DNA from: JAPWJZ01 sp038247245 | GTDB taxonomy: Bacteria; Pseudomonadota; Alphaproteobacteria; Micavibrionales; UBA2020 | Reading direction: 5' to 3' | Length of the DNA stretch: 15,480 bases | Assembly: GCA_038247245.1 (NCBI GenBank) | Contig: JBBRVE010000072.1 | Location: 1 to 15,480, forward strand | Shown here: piece after piece, positions 1 through 7,555 of the stretch | Position numbering within the stretch: position 1 is the first letter of the stretch | Layout of the letters: each line of letters begins with the position of its first letter | Position numbers and translations under genes: made by a program | The notes under the pieces: generated by a model | What the model saw: the letters and a program-made list of their open reading frames with translations, nothing else | Told to the model about the DNA's origin: nothing | The model's database searches: none

Positions 1-1317
1 CAGCACATTTTTCGGCTGCGAGAGTTTTGCGAATTCCATCAGCTCGGGCAGGCGCGCATGGGCGTGGGAATAAAGCGTGTCTTCCGTCTTGGTCAGGACC
101 TTGAAACCCTTGGCGCGCAGGATCGACAGCATGCGCTCGCGCATGGCTTCCTGCCCCGGAATGGATGTTGCGACCAGCAGGATGATGTCTTTGTCTTTGT
201 CGAGCGTCAGCGAAGGATGCACGCCATCCGCCGCGCGCGGCAGCACGGAATTGGGCATGCCGGTTGCGCCCGTGACGATGACGACGGCGGATCCGGGGCG
301 TGCTTCGGCAAGGTCTTTTGCGGCGCGGCCCTTGTCGAGCATCCGCACTTCGATTTCGCGGCCCAGCGCATCGGAAAGGCTCATGCCCGTTGCCTTCAGC
401 GCCGACATCGATTGTTCGTGCGACCAGCCGGAAATCCACAGCGAACGGTTGCAATCCGCCGCAACCTTGGCGACCGAGGCGAGGTTTTCTTCGTAGCCAC
501 TCAGTACCCCGATCACGAAACGCTTGCCCGGATATTTTTTCATGAGGCCGCGCAATGTGTCGCGCACTTCTGCCTCGTGGATCGTCGGGATATCGCGGTC
601 GGCGCCGGTGGAATCGAGCAGCAGCAGGTCGACGGGCTTGCCCGCGATCATGCGGTTGAATTGCGCGTTGTTGAACGCAGGCCCCCAGACAACGGTCGGG
701 TCCAGCTTGAAATCGCCGGGGTTCAAAATATTCCCCTCCGGCGTTTCGATGAAAAATCCTGCGGATTGCGGTGTGGAATGCGATACCCAGAACGCGTTGA
801 CCTTGACCTTGCCTTCGGCAACGGGCGTGCCGGGAGCAATCGAAATCATTTCCGGCCAGTCTTCGGGGTCGATATTCGCGTTGGCGAGTTCCTGTTCCAG
901 CCTTTTCACCGTATAGGGTGTCGCGTAAATTTTCGGCAGCTCATAACCCATCAGGATATAGAACGGGATCGCGCCGATATGGTCGACATGGTTGTGGGTC
1001 AGGAAAATGGCGTCGACCGGCTCGGCGGGCTTTTCGGCGCTGCCTTTTTTGGCGAAGTGACGCTCCATGTCGGGTATGACGTTATCGCAGGCGGAAAGTT
1101 CGGGGTATTCGGCAAATTTGCTCTCGCCGATCAGCGCGCCGGCATCGAACATCAGGCGCGTGGTTTTGACCGCGCCATCGGCACCGGTTTCGGAATAGAC
1201 AGCCATACCGGCGTTCGCGCCGATGCGGTGTTTGTTATTGCCCCCTAATACATGCCAGTGCAGCGATTTCCCGTTATCGTTTTTATTGTTGTCGGGAGGT
1301 GCCTGCAGGTCGGTCAT
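1..1317 (-). CDS. RNase J-like beta-CASP metallo-beta-lactamase (partial, C-terminus outside window)
   Basis: The window holds 439 codons and the frame is still open at base 1. The zinc-binding motif HNHVDH lies at residues 108-113, followed by SHSTP, GDFKLD near residue 200 and LLLDST, the usual order of metallo-beta-lactamase and beta-CASP motifs. Further on come VIVTGATG and IPGQE, and then SHAHARLPEL, which aligns with the RNase J segment SGHA..EEL. RNase J is a cytoplasmic 5'-3' exo- and endoribonuclease of mRNA decay and rRNA maturation, usually about 550-640 aa, so roughly a quarter should lie beyond the edge. The enzyme is divergent: HNHVDH replaces the common HxHEDH, and SHAHA replaces SGHA. 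It could be a specialised paralogue rather than the housekeeping enzyme. Its ATG overlaps the iscX stop as ATGA (1314-1317), which implies translational coupling and fixes the start. Confidence 0.8.
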   Translation of the reverse strand, partial: MTDLQAPPDNNKNDNGKSLHWHVLGGNNKHRIGANAGMAVYSETGADGAVKTTRLMFDAGALIGESKFAEYPELSACDNVIPDMERHFAKKGSAEKPAEPVDAIFLTHNHVDHIGAIPFYILMGYELPKIYATPYTVKRLEQELANANIDPEDWPEMISIAPGTPVAEGKVKVNAFWVSHSTPQSAGFFIETPEGNILNPGDFKLDPTVVWGPAFNNAQFNRMIAGKPVDLLLLDSTGADRDIPTIHEAEVRDTLRGLMKKYPGKRFVIGVLSGYEENLASVAKVAADCNRSLWISGWSHEQSMSALKATGMSLSDALGREIEVRMLDKGRAAKDLAEARPGSAVVIVTGATGMPNSVLPRAADGVHPSLTLDKDKDIILLVATSIPGQEAMRERMLSILRAKGFKVLTKTEDTLYSHAHARLPELMEFAKLSQPKNVL

Positions 1318-1529
1318 GCGGCTGCCCCTTCATCGGCGATGCGCATCCATGTCCACAAGATGGCATCGAGATGCGCGGGTTTGGGCGGGTTGTCGGGGCC
1401 GGTGAATTGGGGGAGCGTAATGACCATCTGCTGCAGCTCATCATGGCTGATCTTCAACCGCTCCGCTGTGGGATAGGTTTCGATAAGCGCGCGTGCAATG
1501 CTTTCCCGATCGGACCAGGTCAATGGCAT
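1314..1529 (-). CDS. iscX: IscX family Fe-S cluster assembly protein
   Basis: A 71-aa acidic protein. It begins MPLTWSDRESIARAL and ends AHLDAILWTWMRIADE, matching the E. coli IscX (YfhJ) pattern of LKWTDSREIGEAL at the start and KILEAILLVWLDEAE at the end. Family length is 65-75 aa, so it is complete. IscX is a small cytosolic partner of the cysteine desulfurase IscS that binds iron and modulates Fe-S assembly; that role is family knowledge. I chose the ATG at 1529 because a GGGG tract lies 8 bases upstream; an in-frame TTG at 1532 is the alternative. No other isc gene is adjacent, and the partner in the operon is the RNase J-like gene, an odd pairing for this family. Confidence 0.83.
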   Translation of the reverse strand: MPLTWSDRESIARALIETYPTAERLKISHDELQQMVITLPQFTGPDNPPKPAHLDAILWTWMRIADEGAAA

Positions 1530-1565
1530 CAAAGTATCCCCGTAACTATGGATAGCTTGAATCGG

Positions 1566-1594
1566 AAGATACCAGACACTAGATGTTGTGTCGA
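1566..1594 (-). promoter_or_regulatory. Candidate promoter for iscX and the RNase J-like gene
   Basis: On the minus strand TCGACA (1589-1594) is followed after 17 bases by TATCTT (1566-1571). The -35 box matches 5 of 6 consensus positions and the -10 box 4 of 6. Transcription would start near 1559, giving a leader of about 30 bases. It lies downstream of the hairpin at 1658-1693, so iscX would be transcribed separately from the paralogue array. The rest of 1530-1657 holds no gene that I can see. Confidence 0.42.
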
Positions 1595-1631
1595 CTGGGT
1601 GCGGAGCGGTTGTTCAAAAGAAGCAAGATTG

Positions 1632-1648
1632 TGATTATTACATAATCA
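1632..1648. repeat. 17-bp dyad TGATTAT-TAC-ATAATCA
   Basis: Perfect 7-bp inverted arms with a 3-base spacer sit between the terminator hairpin and the iscX promoter, about 40 bases upstream of the -35 box. The position suits a regulator-binding site. In an AT-rich gap it could also be chance or part of the terminator tail. Confidence 0.35.
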
Positions 1649-1657
1649 TATAACAAG

Positions 1658-1693
1658 ATTATCCCGCGCTGCAGCAAGCAGGCGCGGGATAAT
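1658..1693 (-). terminator. Strong hairpin ending the paralogue array
   Basis: The arms ATTATCCCGCGC (1658-1669) and GCGCGGGATAAT (1682-1693) are perfect 12-bp complements, with inner TGC/GCA pairs extending the stem past a bulge. On the minus strand the stem is followed by CTTGTTATATG, only moderately T-rich. The hairpin starts 23 bases beyond the stop of the small secreted peptide gene. That places it as the operon terminator or a 3'-end stabilising stem. Confidence 0.62.
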
Positions 1694-1716
1694 GCAAATT
1701 CAAGACCGGCGGGCTG

Positions 1717-1884
1717 TTAGCAGGGGCCCGTGGCCGATGTGTCTTCGCAGCCATAATTGCCGTCGGCGGAGGGGTTGTTGCCCGAAACGGGTGTCCAGGG
1801 GCATTCAAAAACCGCAGCGGCGGGGCCGGTCAGCATCAGCACAAGGCCGACAGCCGCCAGAACAATCGTTGTTTTCTTTTTCAT
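1717..1884 (-). CDS. Small secreted three-cysteine peptide, 55 aa
   Basis: This short gene follows the last array gene by 41 bases. The ATG is preceded by GGGAGA with about 6 bases of spacing. The first 24 residues form a textbook signal peptide (MKKK, a hydrophobic core, then GPAAA), leaving a mature peptide of about 31 residues, rich in Gly, Pro, Asn and Ser, with cysteines in FECPW, YGCED and the terminal GPC. I know no family for it. The SD, signal peptide, intergenic fit and hairpin right after it all argue that it is real. Three cysteines would leave one free for an intermolecular disulfide, perhaps with the array proteins encoded just upstream; that is inference. It may be a small envelope component or a lineage-specific secreted peptide. 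Confidence 0.65.
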   Translation of the reverse strand: MKKKTTIVLAAVGLVLMLTGPAAAVFECPWTPVSGNNPSADGNYGCEDTSATGPC

Positions 1885-1925
1885 GTCATGTCTCCCATGT
1901 CGTACGAATTCTTGGCGCGCCTGTT

Positions 1926-3254
1926 TTAGCGGGTGGGCGCGGCGTCATCCAGGTCATGCGGGATGTCGGAGTCGAGGTTGTTGGCATAGGTCGCCGCCGA
2001 CATCCAGACCAGTTCTTCCCAGCGTTTGTACAGGTCGTTCATCTGCTGCATCTTGATCGCGTTGATCGATCCCTGTTCGCGCAACACGGCTTCGGGCTCG
2101 TTCACCATGCGGACCACCCATTGCGGGTCGCGGTGGCGGTCCATCGTGACCGCCTGCATCAATTCGCGATAGCTGGCATCCGTTGCGGCGTCGCCGGGGG
2201 GCAGACCCGCCGCCACGCGCACGTCCTGCGTATTCACGCCGGAACCGCCGGCGCGTTCCGCGATCAGCTGGCCGATCACGTTATAGACGGTATTCAGGCG
2301 CGCGCTTTGCGAACGGCGGTCGAGAAGGGTTTCCTGGCCCTGCGGCGCGTTGATAACCTGTGCAGGCACGGGGTTCGGCGTCTTCAGGTTCACGAAATAA
2401 CGGGTCGCGGCCTCGACGATATCGCGCTGTTTTGCGTCCTGCATGTCGATCGTTTGTTTGTCGCCCCACAGCAGGCCGGGGATATCGGTGTGCCTATGCG
2501 CGGTCACGGGATCGCCCGCGGCGGCGCAGCCCTGGTCGCCAACGGCGGGGTCGCACCATTTCGCCACATAATCGTTCCACAGCCAGTTGTTTTCAGCGCC
2601 CGAGCCTTTTTCGGACGGAGAACCCACAGCGTTCGAACGGCGCGGCTGCGCTTCTTTCGCCATCGCGCGGGAAAGCGCGCGCGACATCAAATATGCCTTC
2701 GTCACGCCGCCGGAGGTTCCGCCGTCTGCGGTTGCGAGCGAATCTACCGTACAGGACGCTTCGTTCGGCTGATAGCGGCGCGTGGCTTCGACCTGTTCCT
2801 GGTTCACGTCGTTGGTGATTTCGTTTTGCATCTGCGCGTCCATGAGCGAACCCAGCTGGCGCGACTGGTCGACCTGGTCGGCGGAAAGCTGCATCGTCTG
2901 GTGCTTCATCGCGCAAAGGAAGCAGTTATGCGACGAGTTCCACCACCAGTTGGTAAGACCCACCCGGATGTTAAAGTCGAATTCAAAGAGGCGGTTCAGC
3001 ATCTCGTACTTCGCGCGATGCGTGACCAGTTCGGTGATGAAGTTTTCTTCCTGGTCGATAAAGTCGTTCAGCTCGTCCACGATATCGGAGGCAAGGTCGC
3101 TGAAGTCGGAGGATGCGTCACCTGGAGATTCGCAAGCCTGCGCATAGGCATTACCCGAAGGGGCCAGTATCGCGCAGAAGGCGAGCACGGGGAGCGCCAT
3201 CCAGAGCGAGGATTTCTTCGGCGTTTCGGCGACAGGCCCAGTTTTGCGGAACAT
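1926..3254 (-). CDS. Exported array protein 1 (T4BSS-associated paralogue, unknown function)
   Basis: 442 aa. A signal peptide spans about residues 1-38 and ends NAYA before QAC, so the mature protein probably starts with Gln and has Cys at position 3. An acidic helical stretch (50-95) is followed by WWWNSSHNCFLC (103-114), a CxxC found in no other member. The shared family blocks follow: YQPNEASC (161-168), NAVGS...GSG (208-219), WNDYVAKWCDP (226-236) with Cys243, then QTIDMQD, QETLLDRRSQSAR, and a C-terminal helical region ending near residue 425. The start has AGGAGA 4-5 bases upstream. It lies 9 bases after array protein 2 and is the most divergent copy in the tryptophan block. I recognise no named family. 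It is probably periplasmic, linked to the type IVB machine by neighbourhood only. Confidence 0.85.
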   Translation of the reverse strand: MFRKTGPVAETPKKSSLWMALPVLAFCAILAPSGNAYAQACESPGDASSDFSDLASDIVDELNDFIDQEENFITELVTHRAKYEMLNRLFEFDFNIRVGLTNWWWNSSHNCFLCAMKHQTMQLSADQVDQSRQLGSLMDAQMQNEITNDVNQEQVEATRRYQPNEASCTVDSLATADGGTSGGVTKAYLMSRALSRAMAKEAQPRRSNAVGSPSEKGSGAENNWLWNDYVAKWCDPAVGDQGCAAAGDPVTAHRHTDIPGLLWGDKQTIDMQDAKQRDIVEAATRYFVNLKTPNPVPAQVINAPQGQETLLDRRSQSARLNTVYNVIGQLIAERAGGSGVNTQDVRVAAGLPPGDAATDASYRELMQAVTMDRHRDPQWVVRMVNEPEAVLREQGSINAIKMQQMNDLYKRWEELVWMSAATYANNLDSDIPHDLDDAAPTR

Positions 3255-3263
3255 GTGCTCTCC

Positions 3264-4553
3264 TTACCGGATCGGTACGTTGGTTTGCTGGTCGGTCGTC
3301 ACGTCGCCCTGGTTCTCGTCAAGCCAGTTTGCCGTTTCTGCCACGAAGACATTGGCAATTTTCTCGGTTTTATCGACCAGCTTATAAATCAGCATCAGGT
3401 TATAGGCCTGCAGGAAGACTTCTTTGCGGTTGGTGGTCGATGCACTGTCGCCAAGGTCAACGTAATAGCTGGGGTTCCACAGCTGCTCCAGCGTCGACTG
3501 GCGGATTTCGCGGTCGGAAGGCTTCGCGTTGGCGTCAGTGATGCCCTGGCTCTGGCGCAGCGCCTGCACTTCGGGTGCGGCCTGGCCGGGTGTGCGCTCG
3601 CCGACCACATCGTAAATCAGCGCGCCGACCGCATCCATCTGCGTTGCGTAGGCGCGTTGTTCCTGACGGCGGTCTTTCAGCGAAGGTGCGGCAAGCCCGT
3701 CAACGGGAATAGGCGCGGGCGCTTCGTAACCGATCAGGTTATAGACCAGTTCATTCACGGCCAGTTTATAGTTGGGGTCGGTGTTCATCGGGATCGTTTC
3801 ACGGCCGAACAGGGTTTTCGACGGCGTGACGTGCGCGTTCACCAGCGGGTTACCCGCCGCGCAACCGGACTTACCGCCGTTCATGCGGTCGTCGCAGAAC
3901 AGCGTGCGGTAGCGGTTCCAGCGCACCTGCGCCAGCTGGCCGGGGCCTTTTTGCGCATCAGAGCCGGTGCCGTTCAGGCCAACGCCGGTAAAGTCTTTGC
4001 CAAGGCCGGAGGACATCGCCTTGGCCGTGCGGGTGGTGGTCGCCATATAGCGCGCGGCGGTGTCGAAGCGGCAGCCTTCGTTCGTCGGCTGGAATTGTTT
4101 CTTGGCCTGAATTTCCACGCCCTGTACGGTGCGCTGGTTGAGCGTCATGTTACCGGTGTCGAACAGGCCGTTCATGTTACGCGTCCCGTCGTTGAGCGAC
4201 GAGTTCAACTGCGCGGTCATGTCCTGCAGCGCTTCCAGATAATCGTCCCAGAAATCGCGCAGGCGGTTGTAAAGGCGGGTTTCGAACGCCTTCAGCGCGG
4301 CGTTCAGCAGCGCTTGCGTGATTTGCGTCGTGAGCGTCCAGGCGGTAGGCAGGATCGCGCCGCCCGTGGGCGGAACGGCCAGATAGTTCGCGTTCAAAAG
4401 CGCCACGGTCGAAGCGGCGAAACCGGCCGCCGCAATCTGCGTGACACCGGGAAATTCGCACTGGGCGGATGCCGGGGCCGGCGCAAAAAGTATCGCAAGG
4501 GCAAGAACGGCTGCAGCTATTTTAATATTCAACGCGATTTTCAGGCGGAACAT
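3264..4553 (-). CDS. Exported array protein 2 (T4BSS-associated paralogue, unknown function)
   Basis: 429 aa. The signal peptide ends APASA at residue 30, giving a mature start QCEFPG. There are only four cysteines in the landmark regions: Cys32, Cys161 in FQPTNEGC, Cys220 in YRTLFCDD and Cys231 in SGCAAG. An Ala/Leu-rich segment (36-90) may be helical or membrane-peripheral. FWDDYLEALQDMTAQ (101-115) aligns with the WYY...MDMTDQ block of proteins 3 and 4. Other shared pieces are TLFGRETIPMNTDP (247-260), IGYEAPAPIPVDG and KDRRQEQRAYATQ. The start has AAAGGACG about 8 bases upstream, one base after the stop of array protein 3, so translation is probably coupled. It is the most compact copy and perhaps closest to a minimal family unit. 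No enzymatic motif is visible. Confidence 0.86.
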   Translation of the reverse strand: MFRLKIALNIKIAAAVLALAILFAPAPASAQCEFPGVTQIAAAGFAASTVALLNANYLAVPPTGGAILPTAWTLTTQITQALLNAALKAFETRLYNRLRDFWDDYLEALQDMTAQLNSSLNDGTRNMNGLFDTGNMTLNQRTVQGVEIQAKKQFQPTNEGCRFDTAARYMATTTRTAKAMSSGLGKDFTGVGLNGTGSDAQKGPGQLAQVRWNRYRTLFCDDRMNGGKSGCAAGNPLVNAHVTPSKTLFGRETIPMNTDPNYKLAVNELVYNLIGYEAPAPIPVDGLAAPSLKDRRQEQRAYATQMDAVGALIYDVVGERTPGQAAPEVQALRQSQGITDANAKPSDREIRQSTLEQLWNPSYYVDLGDSASTTNRKEVFLQAYNLMLIYKLVDKTEKIANVFVAETANWLDENQGDVTTDQQTNVPIR

Positions 4554-4554
4554 G

Positions 4555-6093
4555 TTATTTCGTCCTTTCTGCCTGCGGAACGGTCGCGGGCATCTGGTCG
4601 GCCAGGATCGATACCTGGACAGCCAGCGTCAGGCCCATGCGCTCCAGCAGTTCGTAATAATCGCGCAGCTGCATTAAATAGAAGCTTTCGATGGTCAGCT
4701 TCTCCATCTCGAGGTCGGATTCGTCGGTCGTCATGCCGTTCGCGTATTTACCCGAGTTGAAGCGGTCGATCGAGATGGCGTGCAGGACTTCCTTATAGCT
4801 GGGGTTGTCGGACATTTCGCAAGGCGAGCCGTCTGCTGCGGTCGAGCAGGTACCGGCGGGGCCGGTCGTGGCGCCGGCGGTCGGCTGTGCGCCGCCTTCC
4901 TGACGGAGCGCGGATACCCAGGTCGCAAGGCGCGTGCCGGGCGTGCGCCATGCAATGCCCAGCTGCGGCGTGGCGCGGATGGCGGCCATGCGCGCGATAT
5001 ACGAGCGACGGTCGACGAATTCCTGTTGTGCCTGCGCCGAATTCATGACCTGTGCCGACATCGGGTCGGGCGTGGGGTCGCCAGTCAGGTTGTCAAGCAG
5101 CGCCTTGGTCGCGGCCTCGTATTTCGGGCCGTTCACGGGGTCATGCAACGGGATCGTCAGCGTGCCGTACAGTGTCTTGGTGATCTGGGCATCGGCGTTG
5201 TAAAGACCGGGCGGCGTCGCGCCGGTGCAGTTGTTGCCCCCGTCGTTGTCTGTCGGGTCGCAGAAGGTGCTTTCATAGGTGGAGCTGCGCGCCTGCAGTT
5301 TCGCGCCACGGCCTTTGGCAGAGGGGGTGCCGCGGCGGTTGAGGCCGTCATCCAGCGTGACCTGCTGCATCGCCTTGCGCATATTGCCGGCGATATTTTG
5401 CTGGCGGCCGGAACCACCCGCCGCGCCCGCACCGACGCAGGCCGCGTTTTCCGTCGCGCGGAAGACACGCTGGTCGCGTTGTTCCTGTTCCATGTGGCCG
5501 ACGTTGACCTGGTCTTCGTCTTCCGCGTCCTGGCCCGCCTGGAAGGTGCGGTTCTGGTCGGCGGCAGCCGTGCTCATCTGGTCGGTCATGTCCATCAGGG
5601 ACGGCTTCATGCCGTAGTACCACATGGTGTCAAACCAGTCGATGTAACCAAGTTCGATATCGTTCAGGCGGTCCATCAGCGCGTAAAGCATCGCATCGAC
5701 GATACCGCCCAGATAACCTTCAAGACCGTTACCGGAGTTAACGATACCGCCGCCGCGCTGCGTCGCCTGATAGGGGGGAATTTGGTTGACCAGATTCTCC
5801 AGGGTGGTCTCGAACGCGTTCCAGATCGTGTTGACGGCCGTTTCGGATGTCGTTGAGGGCTCGCAAGGCGGCGTTACCGGGGGCGTTGCGCAGGCAGACG
5901 GGCAAGGACCGCCCGTCACAACCACGGGGGTAGCCGGCGGCACGTTCATCTGCGCGTGGCAGGCGCTGTTGTCGGCGACCATCGCGTTATAGCCGACAAG
6001 GAAGAAGCCGATCATGACAGCGGCCATCGAGCCCATGCCGAACCGGAAACCGGACAATTTCTGCAGCAGCGTTTTTTTCATGTCGGTGCTCAC
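4555..6093 (-). CDS. Exported array protein 3 (T4BSS-associated paralogue, unknown function)
   Basis: 512 aa, the longest of the four. The GTG start overlaps the TGA of array protein 4 (6090-6093); no good SD precedes it, and the ATG at 6081 (MKKTLLQK) is an equally plausible start. The signal peptide ends CHA near residue 47, then QMNVPPATP. A Pro/Thr-rich insert with three cysteines (64-77) is unique to this copy. Shared blocks are DWFDTMWYYGMKPSLMDMTDQ-type sequence (152-172), FRATENAAC (211-219), YESTFCDP (273-280) with Cys289, TLTIPLHDP, QQEFVDRRSYIAR, NPSYKEVLHAI, DRFNSGKY and a helical C-terminus rich in Leu and Met. A Gly/Thr-rich insert with two cysteines (about 400-425) is also extra. 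Probably periplasmic; function unknown. Confidence 0.84.
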   Translation of the reverse strand: MSTDMKKTLLQKLSGFRFGMGSMAAVMIGFFLVGYNAMVADNSACHAQMNVPPATPVVVTGGPCPSACATPPVTPPCEPSTTSETAVNTIWNAFETTLENLVNQIPPYQATQRGGGIVNSGNGLEGYLGGIVDAMLYALMDRLNDIELGYIDWFDTMWYYGMKPSLMDMTDQMSTAAADQNRTFQAGQDAEDEDQVNVGHMEQEQRDQRVFRATENAACVGAGAAGGSGRQQNIAGNMRKAMQQVTLDDGLNRRGTPSAKGRGAKLQARSSTYESTFCDPTDNDGGNNCTGATPPGLYNADAQITKTLYGTLTIPLHDPVNGPKYEAATKALLDNLTGDPTPDPMSAQVMNSAQAQQEFVDRRSYIARMAAIRATPQLGIAWRTPGTRLATWVSALRQEGGAQPTAGATTGPAGTCSTAADGSPCEMSDNPSYKEVLHAISIDRFNSGKYANGMTTDESDLEMEKLTIESFYLMQLRDYYELLERMGLTLAVQVSILADQMPATVPQAERTK

Positions 6094-7454
6094 TTTGTCG
6101 GTCTGTCGTCAGTGTTTTCAAGCAGCGATTTCGAGGCGCGGACGTTTTCCGATACTTCCGCCGCCAGCATAACGGAATAGCGGTCCATCAAGTCAAGCTG
6201 GTCGGTCAGCTGCATGGCCTGGAACGCCTGCTGGATGACCATTTCACGGCCGTTGTTTTCGGGGTTGTCGAGCTGGTCGACGCTGTAGGTACCTGTGCGG
6301 AAGCGTTCCGACATCATGACCTGCATGATCTCGTTGCGCGACGGGTTCTGGTTGGGCGCGAAATAAGCCGGGTCAACGCCCGCGCCGCCCGCCGTATTGC
6401 CGGAGGCGCCGACCGCGATGCCGCGCATTTTTTCAAGGAACTCGCCCGATTTGGAGCCGGGCGCGCGGCGTGCGACGACGAAATAGAGGGCGTCGTAAAC
6501 GGATTGGCGTTTCGCCTTGTACGATTCGCCGATCATGACCTGTTCCTGCCCCTTGGCGGAGTTGGTTTCGACAGCGCCTGCGGGAATCGGCTCGCGCACG
6601 CGGGGCTCTGCAATGTTCTGGATCAGGTCGTTGACGATGCGTTCGGTGTCGGGATCTTTCAGGTCGATCGTGTCCTTCATGAACACTTCGCCGGCGACGT
6701 CGATATCGCGGCCGACAAACGGGCCTGCGGCGACGCAGCCGGAGGCGCCTGCGTTTTCGGTCGGGTCGCAATAATTGTTGATGTATTTCGTCCAGCGCGC
6801 CAGCTGTTCTGGGCCGGAGCCCTGCGCGCCCGTGGAACCCACAGCGTTACCCGTGCGCGGCACCTGCGCCGCAGGGGCGGAGGCCGCATAGGTGCGGCTG
6901 AAAACCGCGGCGCGGGTCATGCCACCCGCAACCGTACCCGCCTGACAGACGTTTTCACCAGGACGCAATTCGCGGTGCGACTGGATTTCTTCTTTCATCA
7001 TGTCGCGGTTGGTGCGGTTCAGGTTCTGCACGTCCTGAAACTTCGCCATTTGCACGTCCTGGTGCTTGTCCATCGTGACAAGCTGGTCGGTCATGTCCAT
7101 CATCGCAGGGCGCAGGTTGTAGTACCAGAAGGTGTCCCACCAGTCGATCTGGTTCTGGCTCACTTCATAAATTTTCTCGGCGATCGCGAGACCGAAGCCG
7201 GTTTCCATCGCCCATGCATAATAGATTGTGAGGTAAGTGGTGGCGAAAAGAACACCCGATGTGATCGGGCTTGCGAAGACCTGCGTCAAACCCGCAGTCG
7301 GCATACCGACGTAAGTACAGATCGTGCCGCAAGTACAGACCTGCGCATTCGCATTGCACGATGTCAGCACGTTCATAGAAAGGAAACCCGCGCCAAGCAT
7401 CGCGATCAGCGAAAAGATCAGTACGAATTTCTTGACGACGCCCAGTTTTTGCAT
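6090..7454 (-). CDS. Exported array protein 4 (T4BSS-associated paralogue, first gene of array)
   Basis: 454 aa and the promoter-proximal copy. The N-terminus has a long hydrophobic core (10-30). Two processing sites are possible: after NANA (residue 37), giving mature QVCTCGTIC, or a lipobox LTSC ending at Cys33, which would make it a lipoprotein. A second hydrophobic segment (63-92) could insert in a membrane. Shared blocks are DWWDTFWYYNLRPAMMDMTDQ-type sequence (104-124), LRPGENVC (163-170), NAVGSTGAQGSG, YINNYCDP (224-231) with Cys240, DTIDLKDP, REPIPAG, NPSRNEIMQVMMSERF and QAMQLTDQLDLMDRY. It best matches protein 3 over the Trp-Tyr block. The SD is poor (GGGG very close to the ATG). 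A promoter and palindrome lie about 100 bases upstream. No named family recognised. Confidence 0.84.
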   Translation of the reverse strand: MQKLGVVKKFVLIFSLIAMLGAGFLSMNVLTSCNANAQVCTCGTICTYVGMPTAGLTQVFASPITSGVLFATTYLTIYYAWAMETGFGLAIAEKIYEVSQNQIDWWDTFWYYNLRPAMMDMTDQLVTMDKHQDVQMAKFQDVQNLNRTNRDMMKEEIQSHRELRPGENVCQAGTVAGGMTRAAVFSRTYAASAPAAQVPRTGNAVGSTGAQGSGPEQLARWTKYINNYCDPTENAGASGCVAAGPFVGRDIDVAGEVFMKDTIDLKDPDTERIVNDLIQNIAEPRVREPIPAGAVETNSAKGQEQVMIGESYKAKRQSVYDALYFVVARRAPGSKSGEFLEKMRGIAVGASGNTAGGAGVDPAYFAPNQNPSRNEIMQVMMSERFRTGTYSVDQLDNPENNGREMVIQQAFQAMQLTDQLDLMDRYSVMLAAEVSENVRASKSLLENTDDRPTK

Positions 7455-7555
7455 GGCCCCAAAATCCCCATGAGCAAAAATTCATCAAACAAGCCGAAAG
7501 TCACGGTCCCGCCAAACGCCGGCAGGCGAAACTGCTGTTCCGACTATATTCTTAC

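Noticed and set aside
58..1248. A 396-codon open frame on the plus strand
   Set aside because: It mirrors the RNase J-like gene, whose metal-binding and beta-CASP motifs are clear on the minus strand.
1692..4760. A 1022-codon open frame on the plus strand
   Set aside because: It lies antisense to three array genes and the small peptide gene, which have signal peptides, SD sites and shared motifs. The translation is Arg/His/Val-rich with no domain, as expected for the mirror of GC-rich coding sequence.
4780..5856. Plus-strand open frame of 358 codons, and a similar one at 6504-7571
   Set aside because: Both are antisense to array proteins 3 and 4, Arg/His/Val-rich, and lack SD sites and recognisable motifs.
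7165..7488. Minus-strand frame overlapping the start of array protein 4
   Set aside because: It is an out-of-frame shadow without a signal peptide or family motif, while array protein 4 covers the same bases with clear homology to its neighbours.
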